A DNA stretch of 64,000 nucleotides from Ascidia mentula (GCA_947561715.1 OX387203.1:6262001-6326000), one strand, 5' to 3'; shown: positions 1-13,433, counted from the first letter of the stretch. Program-made: numbers and translations. Notes: generated from the letters alone by a model not told the origin.

Positions 1-102
1 TGAATCATTTGGGTCACATTATGGGGTTATGTTTACACTTGGGTCGGGAGTTGCGAAATATCCATTGCATATGGTTCCGGGGCTTGCAAATGTTTGTGCA
101 AG

Positions 103-374
103 GCTGCAAACGAAATGAGTTATGCAATGCTGCAAACAAAACATTATGCAATACAAGTGCTGGTTTCTGTGACGTATGTTACAATAGTAAGTGATTGAAG
201 TGCATCATTGAATTGAAAATCGCTGTGCGTGACAGTCAAATTCTAGTGACACAAATTTGTACATGTTTAATCTGAATATAACAAGTTTCTGCATTATGCT
301 TAATTTTAGAAGCGGACGCCGGTTGGCATTTGAAAATGAAAGAAAGGTCTGTGAGTGGATATACTTTGCAATAA
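103..374 (+). CDS. Possible 3' end of a small cysteine-rich (Ly6-like?) gene
   Basis: Two small pieces can be joined in frame. The first, 103-186, follows an AG acceptor and ends at a GTAAGT donor. It reads a Cys-rich stretch that includes NELCN and four further Cys, resembling the closing DLCN loop of Ly6/uPAR domains. The second, 310-374, follows a TTTTAG acceptor and ends in TAA at 372-374, and the phases match. It would converge tail-to-tail on the EGF-ZP gene whose stop lies at 394. The upstream part is outside the window. No paralogue supports the splice choice, so this is a weak call; a chance frame is quite possible. Confidence 0.22.
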
Positions 375-393
375 TGTTCTCAAAACTGTGTGT

Positions 394-3300
394 CTATAAT
401 CCATTAGCAGTAAACTTGGCCATGAGCAGTCCGTTATAAGTATCACGTTTAGGTCTTGATGCTGCCGGGCGATTTTTGTCAGAACATTGGTTGCAGGCTC
501 CGTTTTCACATAAATCTCCAGTGCAGTGGAGATAAACCTGAACATGTTGTTGCGTAAAGTTTTGAAAGCCTCTCTTGATATATTGTAGAATGTTCATTCA
601 ACACGCACAGTAAAACACAACTCCGTCATTAATTTTAATGGTTAGATAAGCAGTTAAAATGTCTTTTTAACAAGAATTGTTTTTCCGGCACACTTTTGTT
701 GCTATATAACCCTGAGGAAGCCTCGCCGGATGGTAGACGAACCGTTGGTTACAGTAAAAAAAAAATTGTAACTTATGTGCCGGAAGAACAATTCTTATTA
801 ATTTACGATTTGGGAATGAGGGGAAAAGCCTTATATCCTACCTGTGATCCAGAACTCTTAAACTTGAAGGGTAGAAAACTTATTAGAGATTTGAACTCGC
901 TGATTTGTTGCCCGGAATTTTGTAAATGTATTTCTCCAGAATTAAGGATATTGGTTTCAAAACGGAAAGTTTCTTCCTTGATGCATCTGCGAGAATTGAA
1001 ATTTTATTGAGTCTTTACGATGTCCTTTTACCCACCATATTGATCTAACTGATCATTGCCAATGCAAGGATATAAGTGCTTTTATAATCATGTCCGAAAC
1101 GTCTGCCAGAAAATGTTCAGCATGCTAGCTAAGCATTTTCTATTTAAACGTTTGTAACATTTGTAACAAAACACGCGAATTATTTTATATGTTCTACACT
1201 TCACATTGATACTACTATGGTAAACTGTTTGTAGTTCTGAATTCAGCCATAAAACAACACGATAATCGTTACTTTAGTCCCAACAAACATCATTGCATTC
1301 TTTTACTAGTAGACCAAAAATACCCATTCTTGAGCAGCTGATAACTTTTCGAGGGGTCAGTTGCAAAGGTTGGAGTAGCGAAGCAATTTCTAAGCCTGAG
1401 TTTCATATTTTGTAAGTCTACGTTTGAGTTGTAACTTTGGTCAATGTGCGCCTAAAGCAGAAATGAAATTATGTTTGTCTTTCAAAAAATTTTTTTTTAA
1501 TTTTTTTGAATAGGGTTGTCAATTTTTTAACGAAAGAGAGTGGTGTTTGTTGATTATATTGTTTGGACAGGACAGAAAGAGTTTAAACCTTTCGATAAGA
1601 TCGATAGTGTTCTGACTAATTTCATGCATCGAGCCGTTATTTATAAACATTTTTTTAAATTGAATTGAAAATTAAAAAAATTCACCATGATGTCAAATTT
1701 AACAAGAAGGAATGCAATTAGTAACCCACCAAAGCGTACAGACGATTTCCGATGAAGAATGACGAAACGGACTGAAGTTCAGTTTCGTTTACAAGGCTAC
1801 AAAAAAGGAATGGTGATATCAATTGTCCTCGTCAACAAGAGATACAAAAAAATACGTATTCAATAAAGAACAGACGATTTAGTTTTGTTGATATAAAATT
1901 TTGTTTATTCAAAAGGAATACCATTTGCATTCACATCTTACATGACAGCACATTTTTCCACAAAATAAGCTACTAACTTGAAGTAGGAGATACTTAAACG
2001 CGAGGATGTAATTGTGTTGGCCACATCGAGTTTAAAATCATCAAAAACCTCGAAGTCTTTGCTACTGATGCTTTTTTTAACTGTAAAACTGGTCGGAATA
2101 GTGCATTGTAGGTCAATCTGTAAGAATTGTCAGTATGTGATAAACGTGATCGAGAATTCACCTGGATGTTGATGCTATAACCATTAATTACCTTAAAATC
2201 CCCTCTTTCCCTTGTGATCAGCGTGTCTTTTTGCCATTCTTCATGACGTTGTACAATGTGCGGCTTGTTGTTGTATGTCAGAAAGTTGTCATAACTTAGG
2301 GATCCGTTCGAAAGTTGCTAAAGGTGACATATTGCTTTTTACATTGACATGGTTTTTGGAACAGAAAAAAGGAAGCCTATTTTACCTTAAGCTGTGTACC
2401 ACATCCATTATAAGGTATTTCGCAAGTCAATAGACTGGAGTAGTAGTATCTGCAATATACAACATATCAAAAGTTAAAAAAACGGTTTCCATCATCTTTG
2501 CTAAGTGGACAGTTGCGATTATTCTGTTGCGTTTTCTGGTTACGTTTATTTAATTTCCCTAAAAAACTTTTCATCCTGAAACTCGTGTTTACCCTTTTTC
2601 AATCCGTTCATTTTTTAAAAAAAAACGTACCGCTGCCGCCAGCGACAGGCACAATCTGCATTGTCTGATGTTCTTGTATACAAGATGGAAGCTTGACGGA
2701 TTTTGCTTGGCAGTTTGCGAAAGTCGCATCTGACGGTGAACGACGTCGTTGAGCATGTAACCCAACAGGGCCGTGTTTCTAAACCAGTACATTACATCTC
2801 ACAGAACAAGCACGTGCCACGGTAAATGTTGAAGGTACCTTCAGAGCTTTACGTTTATGTAACAAATATTCTTGCTGGATAGTTTACAAGCTTTACCCTC
2901 CCTTGAAAATAGGTTTGTTCATTATCAGGTGAAAATACTTACCATTTACCCACTGACAACGCCGTCCTTTGTAGCGACTAGGACAAGTGCAAATGTATCC
3001 ACTTCCTTTAATTGAGCACGTACCGCCATTTAGACAGGGCTAATTACAGAACATGTGGTAAGCAGTGATGAAAGTAGTACAAATTGTTACCAGAAAGATT
3101 TAATTTACCCCAAAAAATAAACCATTGAGTTTTCGTTAACTAGGTAACATTCAAATGTGTTTGCAGAATATAACACTAATTTCAATCAGTTCGAACTAGG
3201 TAAGATTTATAATAAATGAAAAAAATTACTAAATTTAATTGTCTCCTAACTATTTGGGAGACACCAGTCGTTATGTTCTTATCGGAGCTCTGTTCCGGCC

Positions 3301-6168
3301 TAGTGTCACCAGTGGCAGTAAAAATATAATACCACCCGTGTCGAACACTAACGTAACGCAAATGCAAGTGTAATTGCAGGTAAAGGAGTAGTCATGACAA
3401 AATTTTTTTTTCGAAGCCGTCTATGGGGTAATATGAATACAAAAAGTTGTTTAAATACCCCTCTTGTGTTTACACAAAAATGCAAAAAAGGCACAAAAGG
3501 GACTATTTAAACTATAGGAGCTTATACTTGGCTTTTTAAAGCATTCATAATCTTCAAGAAACACTTGCCGATGTTGAACAGGGAGTTGATATTTCACATC
3601 TGCTCCCGGATTTTCCCCACGGACAACTGCATTTAAATCCCTTGTTTCTGTCGGTACATCGTCCTCCATTGCATGGATTGTCCAGAGTATTGCATTCATT
3701 CACGAGGTCTATGATCACGAGTTTTAAGAGACCATACGCGTTTTAAGAGTTAGAAGACCTTTCTTGTACAATGTTGTGGTTCGTTATGGCAGTGTCAGAA
3801 ATGATCCTGATGCTTTCGGAAGTTTTTAACTGTTCAAACTAGACATATGGGGAAAACTACAGCCCACGGGCCAAATGTTACCGCTGGGTATTTCAATATA
3901 GCGTGCAAGAAGTTCGTATTAATTAGTTGCGCTTCGGAACACTTTTCCCATAATTTGGGGCGCTTTTAATTTCGGCAATATATTAAATTTTTTTGTAAAC
4001 AATTTATCGCAATATTTACTCAATTTCCCACCTTTCTCCATGATACAGGACACATTGTTGCGAGAAACACTGCTATCACATTGACACGATTCCTCGCCAT
4101 TCGAATTCAACACGCAACTCTTACCACTTATGTAGCAATTCTAAAACATAAGTGTATCTGAAAATTTGCTTCCACAGTAACAATTTAAAACACAAATTTG
4201 AGCATCATTCTCTTAGAAACTTGATCATAAGTACTTACAATCCTTCCCTTACACTGTATGTCACAGTTTGGGCCCGCAAATGGACCTGGACAATCACATC
4301 GGGCCCTGGATCCCATGGCCACACACGTAGCCTCGTTAGTGCAGGTCGTGTTCAAGCATGGATCGACCATGTCGCAACGGTCGCCAACGTAGCCTGCCAA
4401 TAGGGAAAATTATATTTTCGGTAGAGTAGAATTCTCAGTCTAATAGCGATTTCGGAAAACAAAAAGGTTGGGAAAACATAATAGAGAACTGCGTTGACGT
4501 TGTTTCACTAAAGTGTATGTTTTGCATAGCATTTTTATAACTTTATGAAACTCTATGTGCAAAGACACAGTTTTTGTAGCAAGCGCAAGTAACAAACATT
4601 AGTAATTGAATTAACACCTGGGGATTGCCACAGTCCTAATTAGTGTCTGAAGCAACATTTAAATATTTGTCTACAATTAAATATTTTGCGTCGTGAAGGA
4701 ACCATCGCAAATCATAAGCCGGCGGACTCAGTTTAAAAGTTTAAGTTGTTTCACACTTCAACGTAGCTTGCCTGTAGAACACAAGCAAGTAAAATTGTAT
4801 CCTTTTGAAATACACGTTCCGGTCGACCCACAAGGTGAACTTGCACAAAAATCGACGAACTGACATCTTGATCCAGTGTAACCAGACACACACTTGCAAG
4901 CACGTCTACAAAATGTAACAAAGAGTTAGTTTGCACTGAGAATTGCCAGAATATCTGCCAAAAAGGGAAATTTCGTATATCGTTCAGACTTGTCAGAAAA
5001 AAATGGCTTAGATGTTGCAACTTGAAAAAAAAGAAAATGGCAACTTGGCTACAATGCTACCATACCGATAGCAAGGATTGACAGCTAAGATCGCCAAAAG
5101 AAGAGACTGCCATGTGTTGATTTTTTATAACGTGACCATGCGCCGGAAACATTTTAAAAAAACGTGACCATGCGCCGGTGAACGTTTCAATTTGTTTATG
5201 AAATGTTCCCCGGCGCATGGTCACGTTTTTTGCATTTAAAACATAAATCATCCTTATGTTGCCGCAAAGTTTATGCTTCTGTGCCTTGACAGCGCCGGTA
5301 GTGCCGGATATTGTGTGATGACGCAAAGGGCTTGGTGTTGTTAGTTTGGAACACGAAGCCAAATTATATGCAGAAAATCTGACTTCTGTACAATTACGTA
5401 AAGTCAACTACAATTACCTGGTTGCAACGTTGTATACACATTTTCCACCATTGAGACAGGGGTTAAAGACTTCACAACGTCCACGACCCTTGGGTAAGGT
5501 TGTCGCGTTGTAGTTAGTAGCATTCCTGTCTTCGATGGTCGCCCCTGTATCACAAATACTTGAGATTTCATAACCTGTATTTGTAAATTTTTCAGCTTCA
5601 AACATTTTGGGTATATTAGACAAATGCCACATGGAGTGTTTTTACACAGAACGCATACGCTCGTTTGTTTTGAATTGATAAAAGCTAAGTAAAAAGAAAA
5701 CTAAATTTAACCGAACTGGATTAAGTCTGCGTTGTGCACTAAAGTGGAGTTATCACAAAGTAACTATCACATCTAACTACTTTCTGCATCCGTTCAACGA
5801 GAATTAAGGAACCAAATTTCACTTGTCAAGTGCTTCAAAGGAAAGCAGAACCGAAATGTAATCTGATGTGGCGTCAGAGAGTAGTAGGCCCGGGTTATGA
5901 CAACTATAGCACATAACTGTGCAAAATCTTAAAGTATATTTAATCACCAGACATGACAATAAAACGCAAATTAACCGCGCGCGATTGGCCACCATAAATT
6001 GTAGTACATGTATATCAGTCTACGTGGGTTTGACTTATTCGCTACATTACAACCACTGTGCTTCTATGCGCTTTATTTTTAACAAATTATGTGGAAATAC
6101 AACTTTATTCACTAACCATGGATATGGATCGCCTGCACAAAAACTATGAACAGCATCAACTTCAACAT
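394..6168 (-). CDS. EGF-ZP secreted coat/matrix protein, tandem copy 1 (15 exons)
   Basis: Exons, 5' to 3' on the minus strand: 6117-6168, 5418-5544, 4772-4905, 4239-4393, 4032-4140, 3569-3708, 2943-3039, 2631-2778, 2386-2449, 2192-2317, 1978-2117, 1730-1796, 1324-1451, 842-986, 394-537. They join in phase to 591 residues. The start is the Met opening a 17-residue hydrophobic signal peptide ([18 protein letters not shown]). Six EGF-like domains follow (about residues 38-270); exon 6 lacks one Ser found in the paralogues (KCSCP against SCSSCP). A ZP-N/ZP-C module comes next, with CATPTF and a closing [13 protein letters not shown] motif. The protein ends soon after RPKRD, a furin-type site, with no transmembrane segment. 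Exon 8 runs 12 nt longer than in the other copies. Introns after exons 3 and 6 use GC donors. EGF-ZP architecture is clear; a vitelline-coat role like Halocynthia HrVC70 is inference, and uromodulin/OIT3-like functions are alternatives. Confidence 0.85.
5131..5227. repeat. Foldback repeat in intron 2 of EGF-ZP copy 1
   Basis: The 16-18 nt word ACGTGACCATGCGCCGG occurs twice in direct order (5131-5146 core and 5161-5178) and once inverted (5210-5227). The second and third copies can pair into a stem of about 18 bp around a 31-nt loop. No coding capacity. The matching introns of copies 2 and 3 lack it, which suggests a small nonautonomous insertion specific to copy 1. Confidence 0.7.
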
Positions 6169-6698
6169 GCTGGAAGCCTGTTAGGTAGTCTTATAAAATT
6201 AGATTCCGCTCAACAGCAACAAAAAATTATCTGACTTTTCTGATTAGGGCACTGAAAGACTATGGAAGCCAACATATTCACAAACGCATTTTTTCCTGGA
6301 ACAGAAACTTGCCACGTAAATTTCATCACGTGTATCGACGACGAGCTGGTAACGCCATCATCAACTAAATCCCATCGTTATGACAGTTTCGATTCTTACT
6401 GATGCACTGCTCTTGGAGGTTTTATTTTAAAGAGAATTTTTTTTTATTCATTGTTTTATATATTGTATTATTAATACATATGAGGATATACGATTCGAAC
6501 ACTGGTGTGTTTATTAGTGATGTAGAGTATAATTTTGGTTGGACCTTACAAGTGAATCCATGGACAGGATATATGGTTTAGTTTGTGGTAGTTTTTGTGC
6601 AATTCAGTAGTTTTATCTGGGGTTTATGTAAAGTAGATGAAAGAATATTTTTGTGTGAGCGATTAATGTAAATACTTCGGCATCGCGTTCATTACAAC
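6169..6698. other. Intergenic spacer between EGF-ZP copies 1 and 2
   Basis: Holds the upstream region of copy 1 and the 3' flank of copy 2. It is near-identical to the spacer at 12901-13433, apart from small indels. I see no further gene. On the minus strand a TATAAG word lies about 25 nt before the copy 1 start codon (near 6190), but copy 2 lacks it, so it is not a convincing promoter element. Confidence 0.6.
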
Positions 6699-9600
6699 TC
6701 AATTAAAACTATGTTTGTGGAATCCATCAGCTCTGAGCATTGCTTTGAGGAGTACAGTTGAAGCGTCACGTTTACGTCTTGTTGCTGCCGGGCGACTTTT
6801 GTCAGAACATTGGTGACAGGCCCCATTTTCACACAAGTCCCCAGTACAGTGAAGATAAACCTGCAAAATGTTGTCATGTAAAGTATCGAAGTCTCTCTCG
6901 ACGTCAACCGCATTATCACAATATTTAATTACCAAAATCAAACAGTGGGTGTCATGTTAGGAAATAAGTTATAAAGCATGGTCAGTGCCGCCAAAGGCAA
7001 GAAACTATCACGAACGCAATAAAAAGGTTGTCACGTATTCAATAGTTTTCTGGCCTGTTTCCTACACACGTGTTGCTGGTGTTGTTGTGCCATACAGGTT
7101 ACATGATTTGTTCCGAAAACACGATTCAAACAATGGGAAAGTGCCTATCAGCTACCTGTGTGCCAAGACGCTTGAACGTAAAGGGTTGAAAACTTATCAG
7201 CGATTTGAACTTGTTTGTTTGTTGTGAACTTTGTAAACTTATTTCTCCGGAAGTGAGGAGCTTGGTTTCGAAACGAAAGGTTTTGTCTCTGATGCATCTG
7301 TATGGAATAAAATTTCAGAAATATTTACAATGCTACCATTTGATCACTCATTTTATAGGTCCGATTTGGTACTTAAGTTTTTAATGTGGTACTTAAGTTT
7401 TTAATTTGGTACTTAAGCGCTTAAGGTGGTAAGCATAAATTTTTCACTCATAAACCAAAACCATACCCGTCCTTGAGTAGCTGATAACGTTTCAAAGAGT
7501 CATCTTCAGAGGTTGGAGTAGCATAGCAATTTCTAAGCCTGAGTTCCATATTCTGTAACTCTGTGGAGTCGTAACTTCGGTCAACCTGTATCTAAAGAAA
7601 AAATATAAGCATTTTTTTGTTTCTCTTTTGTCAATTTGTTTGAGGTGCATTTGTCAAATTTATGACAAAAAATGAGGATTCTGTTGAATATATATTATTA
7701 AGATAAAGATAGGAATTAAACCAAAGTTTTAATGTACATACAATTTAATTGGTATCCATGCCTCTCCAGCATATAAGTGTTTCGCATTAATATAAGATTT
7801 AATTTTATGAGATTTAATTTTTTATGAGAGCTTCCTTGCCTCTGTGCAAGAAAAAATATATTTTTTGGGGGAAATTCATTTTAAGCAAATTGATGCACTT
7901 TAAAATTAAATTTTATGAGATGCATTAGGATTCGTAAAATGTACCCACCATGGCGTACAATCGGTTTCCCAGAAAAAATGACGACGCAGGCTCAAGTTGT
8001 GATTGATTCAAAACGCTACAAAAAACAATGCTGAAATCACTTTTAATCAACAGTATGAAAACTATGGAAATAGGTAAGACAGGAATACTACACACGTAGT
8101 TGCTGATAATTCTGAAACATTTCATAAACACGACAATGTTAAGAAAAAGTTTTACGCAAATTTGCTTATTCGTGCAATTGACACACGTTCATAATGACCT
8201 ACTTTTTGACATTAAATTTCAAACGAAATTTCTTGGTTGTTTGCATTGTTTTGTGGCACGTCAGCAAAGTTGGTAGTTAAAGTAAACTACGTACTTGTAG
8301 TAGGAAATTCTTAAAACACTTGATGTAATTCTGCTCTTCACATCGAGTCTAAAACTATTGTACAGCTCAAAATCTTTGCCACGAATAGCTGTATTAGCTG
8401 CAAAACTGGTCGGTACAGTGCATTGTAGTTTAATCTGTAAGAATTTGACAAACACCATTAACAGAATTGCTGGATATTGATGTCAATACTAGAATGAAAA
8501 ATGTAATAATTATGTTTGCACCAAATTTTGTTTAAATTCTGCAGTACGCCATATCAGTTTCTGGTTTTGAACTTCTATAGTCGGGCATACTTGAAACATG
8601 TTCAATACGATTACGTTGGCGAGAAAAAATATTAAATTCCTCCTTTCAAACGGCATCGTAAATACATATAAGTTATATACATTAAATTTAGCACGTTTCC
8701 CACTCAATTACTTTAAAACCCCCTCTGTCCCTGGTGATCAACACGTCTTTTTGCCACTCTTCATGACGTTCTGCAGTCTGCGGGTTGTTGTTATATGTCA
8801 GAAAGTTGTCATAAATTACGGAGCCGTTTCCTTCCTAAATGAAAAATTGCTTTTCATGTTGACAGAGTTTTGCGTGATATAAAAAAGGAAAGTCTATTTT
8901 ACCGTTAATTTTGTACCACATTCATTAAAAGGTATTTCGCAATTCCATTGGCTGGTATAACGCTGTTTTCTATGAATCGAAATAATAATTCAAATACATA
9001 AAATAAAACTAAGCAATAATAGTTAGTACTAAAGCAAACTTAACTATGGAAAAAAGATTTACTTTGAACTGTGCAAGTGAGCTATAGGCCTAGTTATTCA
9101 ATTACTTGTTTTTCGTTTGTATGAAAGTCCAACAGTTTTAAATGTGCCCAAAAGTGCGGTATTTAAACGAAAATGTTTACTTTGGCGTATTTCGAATAAT
9201 TGAAAACAAATAAACTTACCGACAGGTGCAGTCTGCATTGCCTGATACCCTAGTATATAATACAGATGTTCCCAAAATTTTGCTTGGCAGTAAATTGGCA
9301 TTACACCTTACGGTGAACGATGTCGCTGAGCATGTGACCGAGCATGGCCGCGTGTCTAAACCAGTAATGTCGATTTCACAAATCAAGTACAAGGTAAGGG
9401 TAATAAATTAATACATTGTGGCGACATGTTACGTAATAATGATGTACCGTCGCGGGTTGTTTAAATTTCAGCATGTGCTGCCTTTATCTTGCGACTCTGC
9501 ACGCCACATTTCAGTGAACCCCGACAATACAAAGTAACATTAACATCAAGTTTTTTTATCCGCTTACATCGGTCAAGGCGCCCGACCTCTTGACAAAAAG

Positions 9601-12600
9601 AAAATCCGAACGATTTATGACCAAAAGATCCTGGGTTCGTATCCCGATGTGGTAATATGTGCTCTAACTCATTATTTTGAGACAATTTTGCATATTTAAG
9701 ACAACTAACAATTGCAAAAAATTAAATAATGAAAACTTTGTTTTAAATAAATCTTTGGGAAAATTAGTTTACTTAATATTCTGCACATAATAATTGTTTA
9801 AAGTGTTTACCATTTCTCCATAGGCAACGCCGGCCCTGATAGGGACTGGGACAAGTGCAGACATACTCATCCTCTTCCGCTGAGCACGAACCGCCGTTTC
9901 TGCAAGGCTAAGAGTAAACAAATGCAAACGCAAATAATATAAACTGACAGCAACATAACTATGACCAGTAAACTTATCAAAATAATGTTAAGATAAGTAA
10001 ACATTCCCCAACAGATGTTAAGAGTTTTTAAGAGTAATTAACTTGGACGAAACCAATACAGAAAAATGTTGGACCGAATCATCTGCAATAACTGGTTTAC
10101 GGCAATGTTACTTTCTGAGTATTTTTGTTGTGTACATATCTGTAGGATTTAGTTTATACAGCTGTTATTTACCGATGATGAGCAAGGATGTGATAATTCA
10201 CATCTGCTTCCTGATCTTCCTTGTGGACAACTGGAGCAGGAAAATCCCTTGTTTTGGTCGGTACATCGTCCTCCATTGCATGGATTATGCAAAGTATTGC
10301 ATTCATTCACAAGATCTGAGCACCATGTGTTTAGAAAGCGGTGTATCAACAGAAGCAAGTAACCCATTTACTTAGACTAATTGTGTGGGTTGTTTAATGA
10401 AGGCCCTTATATAGTGTAAAAAGTTACAATTGACTGTCGCTCATTTTTGGTGAAACAGTTACAATTGTTTTCAAATGTACACTACGCGAAAAACAAAAAG
10501 ACTTTAGGCTACTAAATAAAAGGCTCTAACCTTCTTGCTTTATGCAGGAAATGGTGTACTGAGGGATTGCTCCGTCACAGCGACAGCGTACATGGCCACT
10601 CGGATACAACACACAACTGTTTCCATTCCCATAGCATCGCTACAAAAACATAATTGGCTTAACTTTTGCATGCCGAACTACAGGATCAGGAGCCACAGAA
10701 TTTTGCGTAACTGGCCTGTGCATTTTGCGGACGGCCTACGATAAAATGAATGTTATTTTTAATAACAACTATACATTGAAAATCGAGAGAAGATTGCTAA
10801 AATATAAAAGATCAATAATATATTATTGGACATTTTTTGCTTCCTATATTATGTGATAACCAACCAAAAATTTTGTGGAATTATAAAACATGTCAATATG
10901 TAATTTAACACGCTCGATAAAAGACTTACATTACTTGTGGCGCATCGTACGTCACAGTTTTGGCCAACGAATGAACTAGGACAATCACATCGGGCCCTGG
11001 ATCCCATGGTCACGCATGTGCCCACGTTGCCGCAAGTCATGTTCAGGCATGGGTCCACTGTGTCGCAACGGTCGCCAGCGTAGCCTACAACAAACACAAG
11101 GCTTGCATTCAAAACCTGTAGCCTTTGAGCCTCAATGGTCCACTTTAAAGGTTTGCGCACTATTTACGGGTTTCTTTTGATCTTTACACTTCGGGTCGTA
11201 AGTGTGTTTTTGATACAATATGTATCCCTACTATCGTATTTTGGAACACTGATGATGCTGATATCCGATTCAAAGACCCACATTCATACATGGTGTACCT
11301 TGCAACGCGAAGGTTGATATGCTCAGTAAGTACTGTAGCCGGTAATAACTCACGTCCTTTTTGTCCGTAAATGATCGACGGGGGAACCGATACAGTTAAA
11401 AAAGTAGATCAGTTGTACAGTATGCATATGTTAACAGTATGCATATGTTAAAAAGCCACATAAACAATTAGGGCCGAATAGTTCACACATCAGCGTAACT
11501 TGCCTGGAGAACACAGGCAAGTAAAATTGTTTCTTTTTGTATTACACGTTCCGGTCGATGCACAAGGAGAACTTGCACAAAAGTCAACGAACTGACATCT
11601 TGATCCAGCCCAACCAGGCAAACAGGTGCAAGCACGTCTACAAAATGCAAAAACAAGAACTTCGCTTTGGACTCGTAATGGCCAAAATACGAAGTTAGGA
11701 AACTTGCATTTGTATCGTATTGGAACCTTGACATTTACATGCGCCGCATTGCGAGGGATGCCAGAACAATAATTTCCGGTACACGGAAGGGAATGTGGTT
11801 TCACTGTTTGATTTTACGCCAATTTTGCAATTGCGATGATGGAAAAGTTCTTTATATCCTCCAGGACTTTCTTAAGTAAAGAGATTTTACCCAAGTACCA
11901 GAAACTTGCTGTTTACCACCTATTTTGCGTTGTGGAACCAAGTCACGAAAATAAGATTAGAAACAGAAAATAAGAAATAAAAGATTAAATGAAATGTAAA
12001 CCAATTCATTTACCCGGTTGAAACTTTGTAAACACATTGACCACCATTGAGACAAGGGTTGAACACTTCACAAGGTCCAGCGTCCTGGGTTGTCGTGAGG
12101 TTTGAGGTAGTTTTGTCCTCAATCGCCGCCCCTGGGTAATAACACACATATGACCCCCGTACAAAATAAATAATCTGATAAACGTTTTTTTATTTAAATG
12201 ATTTACCCTTCTGGCACAATTAACGTGACTTTTATTGATAAACTTTTAGTGCACAAATTCCAACAAATTGTAGTGATGTATTTATGTGTATAAGTGGAGG
12301 TATTTATGCATAGCAAATTTGGTTAAGTGTGCTGTGTCATAAAGTACACATTTATTGCAGTTTTATGCCGTGCAGTTTTACGGTGTAATAAAGTTGCAAA
12401 AAGAACATCTGCGCACTTCGAAGGTCAGCAACCTTTACCGAGATTTGCGTCACCAACGTTAATTTGCTTCGAGGAAACGGTATTAGAATCAAGATTAGGG
12501 TGAGCACATGACTTTTATTGTTTTAAATCTTGCCTCCAAGGTGTAACCATAACACATCAGCATAAAATTAAAGCGAATATTCTACAGCTGTGATTTATGT

Positions 12601-12900
12601 TGTGAACGGCGGCCATTGGTCACAATAGGTCTATATTATAATGGGCTTCATTTAGATGTGGTCTAAGTAAAGATTACAAGTACTTTAATGTACTATAGAA
12701 AATAAATATATGACGTAATCTATTTATAGATTGTAGTACATGTATATCAGTCTACGTGAGTTTGACTTATTCGCTACGTTACACCCACTGTGCTCCTATG
12801 CGCTTTATTTTCAACAAATTATGTGGAAATACAACTTTATTCACTAACCATGGATATGGATCGCCTGCACGAAAACTATGAACAGCATCAACTTCAACAT
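6699..12900 (-). CDS. EGF-ZP secreted coat/matrix protein, tandem copy 2 (chimeric, 15 exons)
   Basis: Exons 5' to 3': 12849-12900, 12014-12131, 11504-11637, 10930-11084, 10531-10639, 10173-10315, 9811-9907, 9220-9355, 8903-8969, 8712-8834, 8295-8434, 7949-8015, 7467-7591, 7156-7297, 6699-6860; 1770 nt, 589 residues plus stop. Layout: signal peptide 1-17, short Thr-rich spacer, six EGF-like domains (about 38-264), ZP module (about 273-554), then TRRKRD at about 563-568 and a 21-residue tail. ZP marks include PCSVTC at the start of ZP-N, NCYATPT in ZP-C and GACHQC near the end. Exon 1 matches copy 1, while exon 2 and the gene body match copy 3. Intron 3 has a GC donor. Intron 7 carries a tRNA-Leu-like relic. 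No frame breaks were seen, so this is probably functional. Confidence 0.87.
7366..7425. repeat. Three-unit short tandem repeat in intron 13 of EGF-ZP copy 2
   Basis: Three near-identical units of about 20 nt built on TGGTACTTAAGTTTTTAAT lie in a row. They are absent from copy 3 at the matching place (about 14060-14400), so the expansion is local to copy 2. Confidence 0.75.
9563..9654 (+). repeat. tRNA-Leu-like relic (SINE or tRNA pseudogene), intron 7 of EGF-ZP copy 2
   Basis: On the plus strand GGTCAAGGCGCCCGAC resembles the A-box/D-arm of a leucine tRNA. CTGGGTTCGTATCCC resembles the T-arm/B-box, about 70 nt downstream, as expected for a long variable arm. Acceptor-stem pairing looks poor. 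The same relic is in copy 3, so it predates their duplication. Not a functional tRNA on this evidence. Confidence 0.5.
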
Positions 12901-13433
12901 GCTGGAAGCCTGTTTAGGTAGTCTAAGAAAATTAGATTCCGCTCAACACCAAAAAATTGTCTGACTTTTCCGATTAAAGGCACTGAAAGCTAATGGAAGT
13001 CAACATATTCACAAACGCATTTTTTCCTGGAACAAAAACTTGCCACGTCAATTTCATCACGTGTTTCGACGACGAGCTGGTAACGCCATCATCAACTAAA
13101 TCCCATCGTTATGACAGTTTCGGTTCTTACTGATGCACTGCTCTTGGAGGTTTTATTTTAAAGTGAATGTTTGTTTTTTTATTCATTGTTTTATTTATTG
13201 TATTATTAATACGTATGAGGGTATACGATTCGAACACTGGTGTGTTTATTAGTGATGTAGAGTATACTTTTGGTTGGACCTTACAAGTGAATCCATGGAC
13301 AGGATATGTGGTTTAGTTTGTGGTAGTTTTTGTGCAATTCAGTAGTTTTATCTGGGGTTTATGTAAAGTAGATGAAAGAATATTTTTGTGTGAGCGATTA
13401 ATGTAAATACTTCGGCATCGCGTTCATTACAAC
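12901..13433. other. Intergenic spacer between EGF-ZP copies 2 and 3
   Basis: Close repeat of 6169-6698 and part of the same tandem duplication unit. It carries the presumed promoter of copy 2 and the 3' flank of copy 3. No other gene is visible. Confidence 0.6.

Noticed and set aside
696..1010. 104-codon plus-strand frame
   Set aside because: It is the antisense shadow of ZP exon 842-986 of EGF-ZP copy 1, whose minus-strand frame is conserved in three paralogues.
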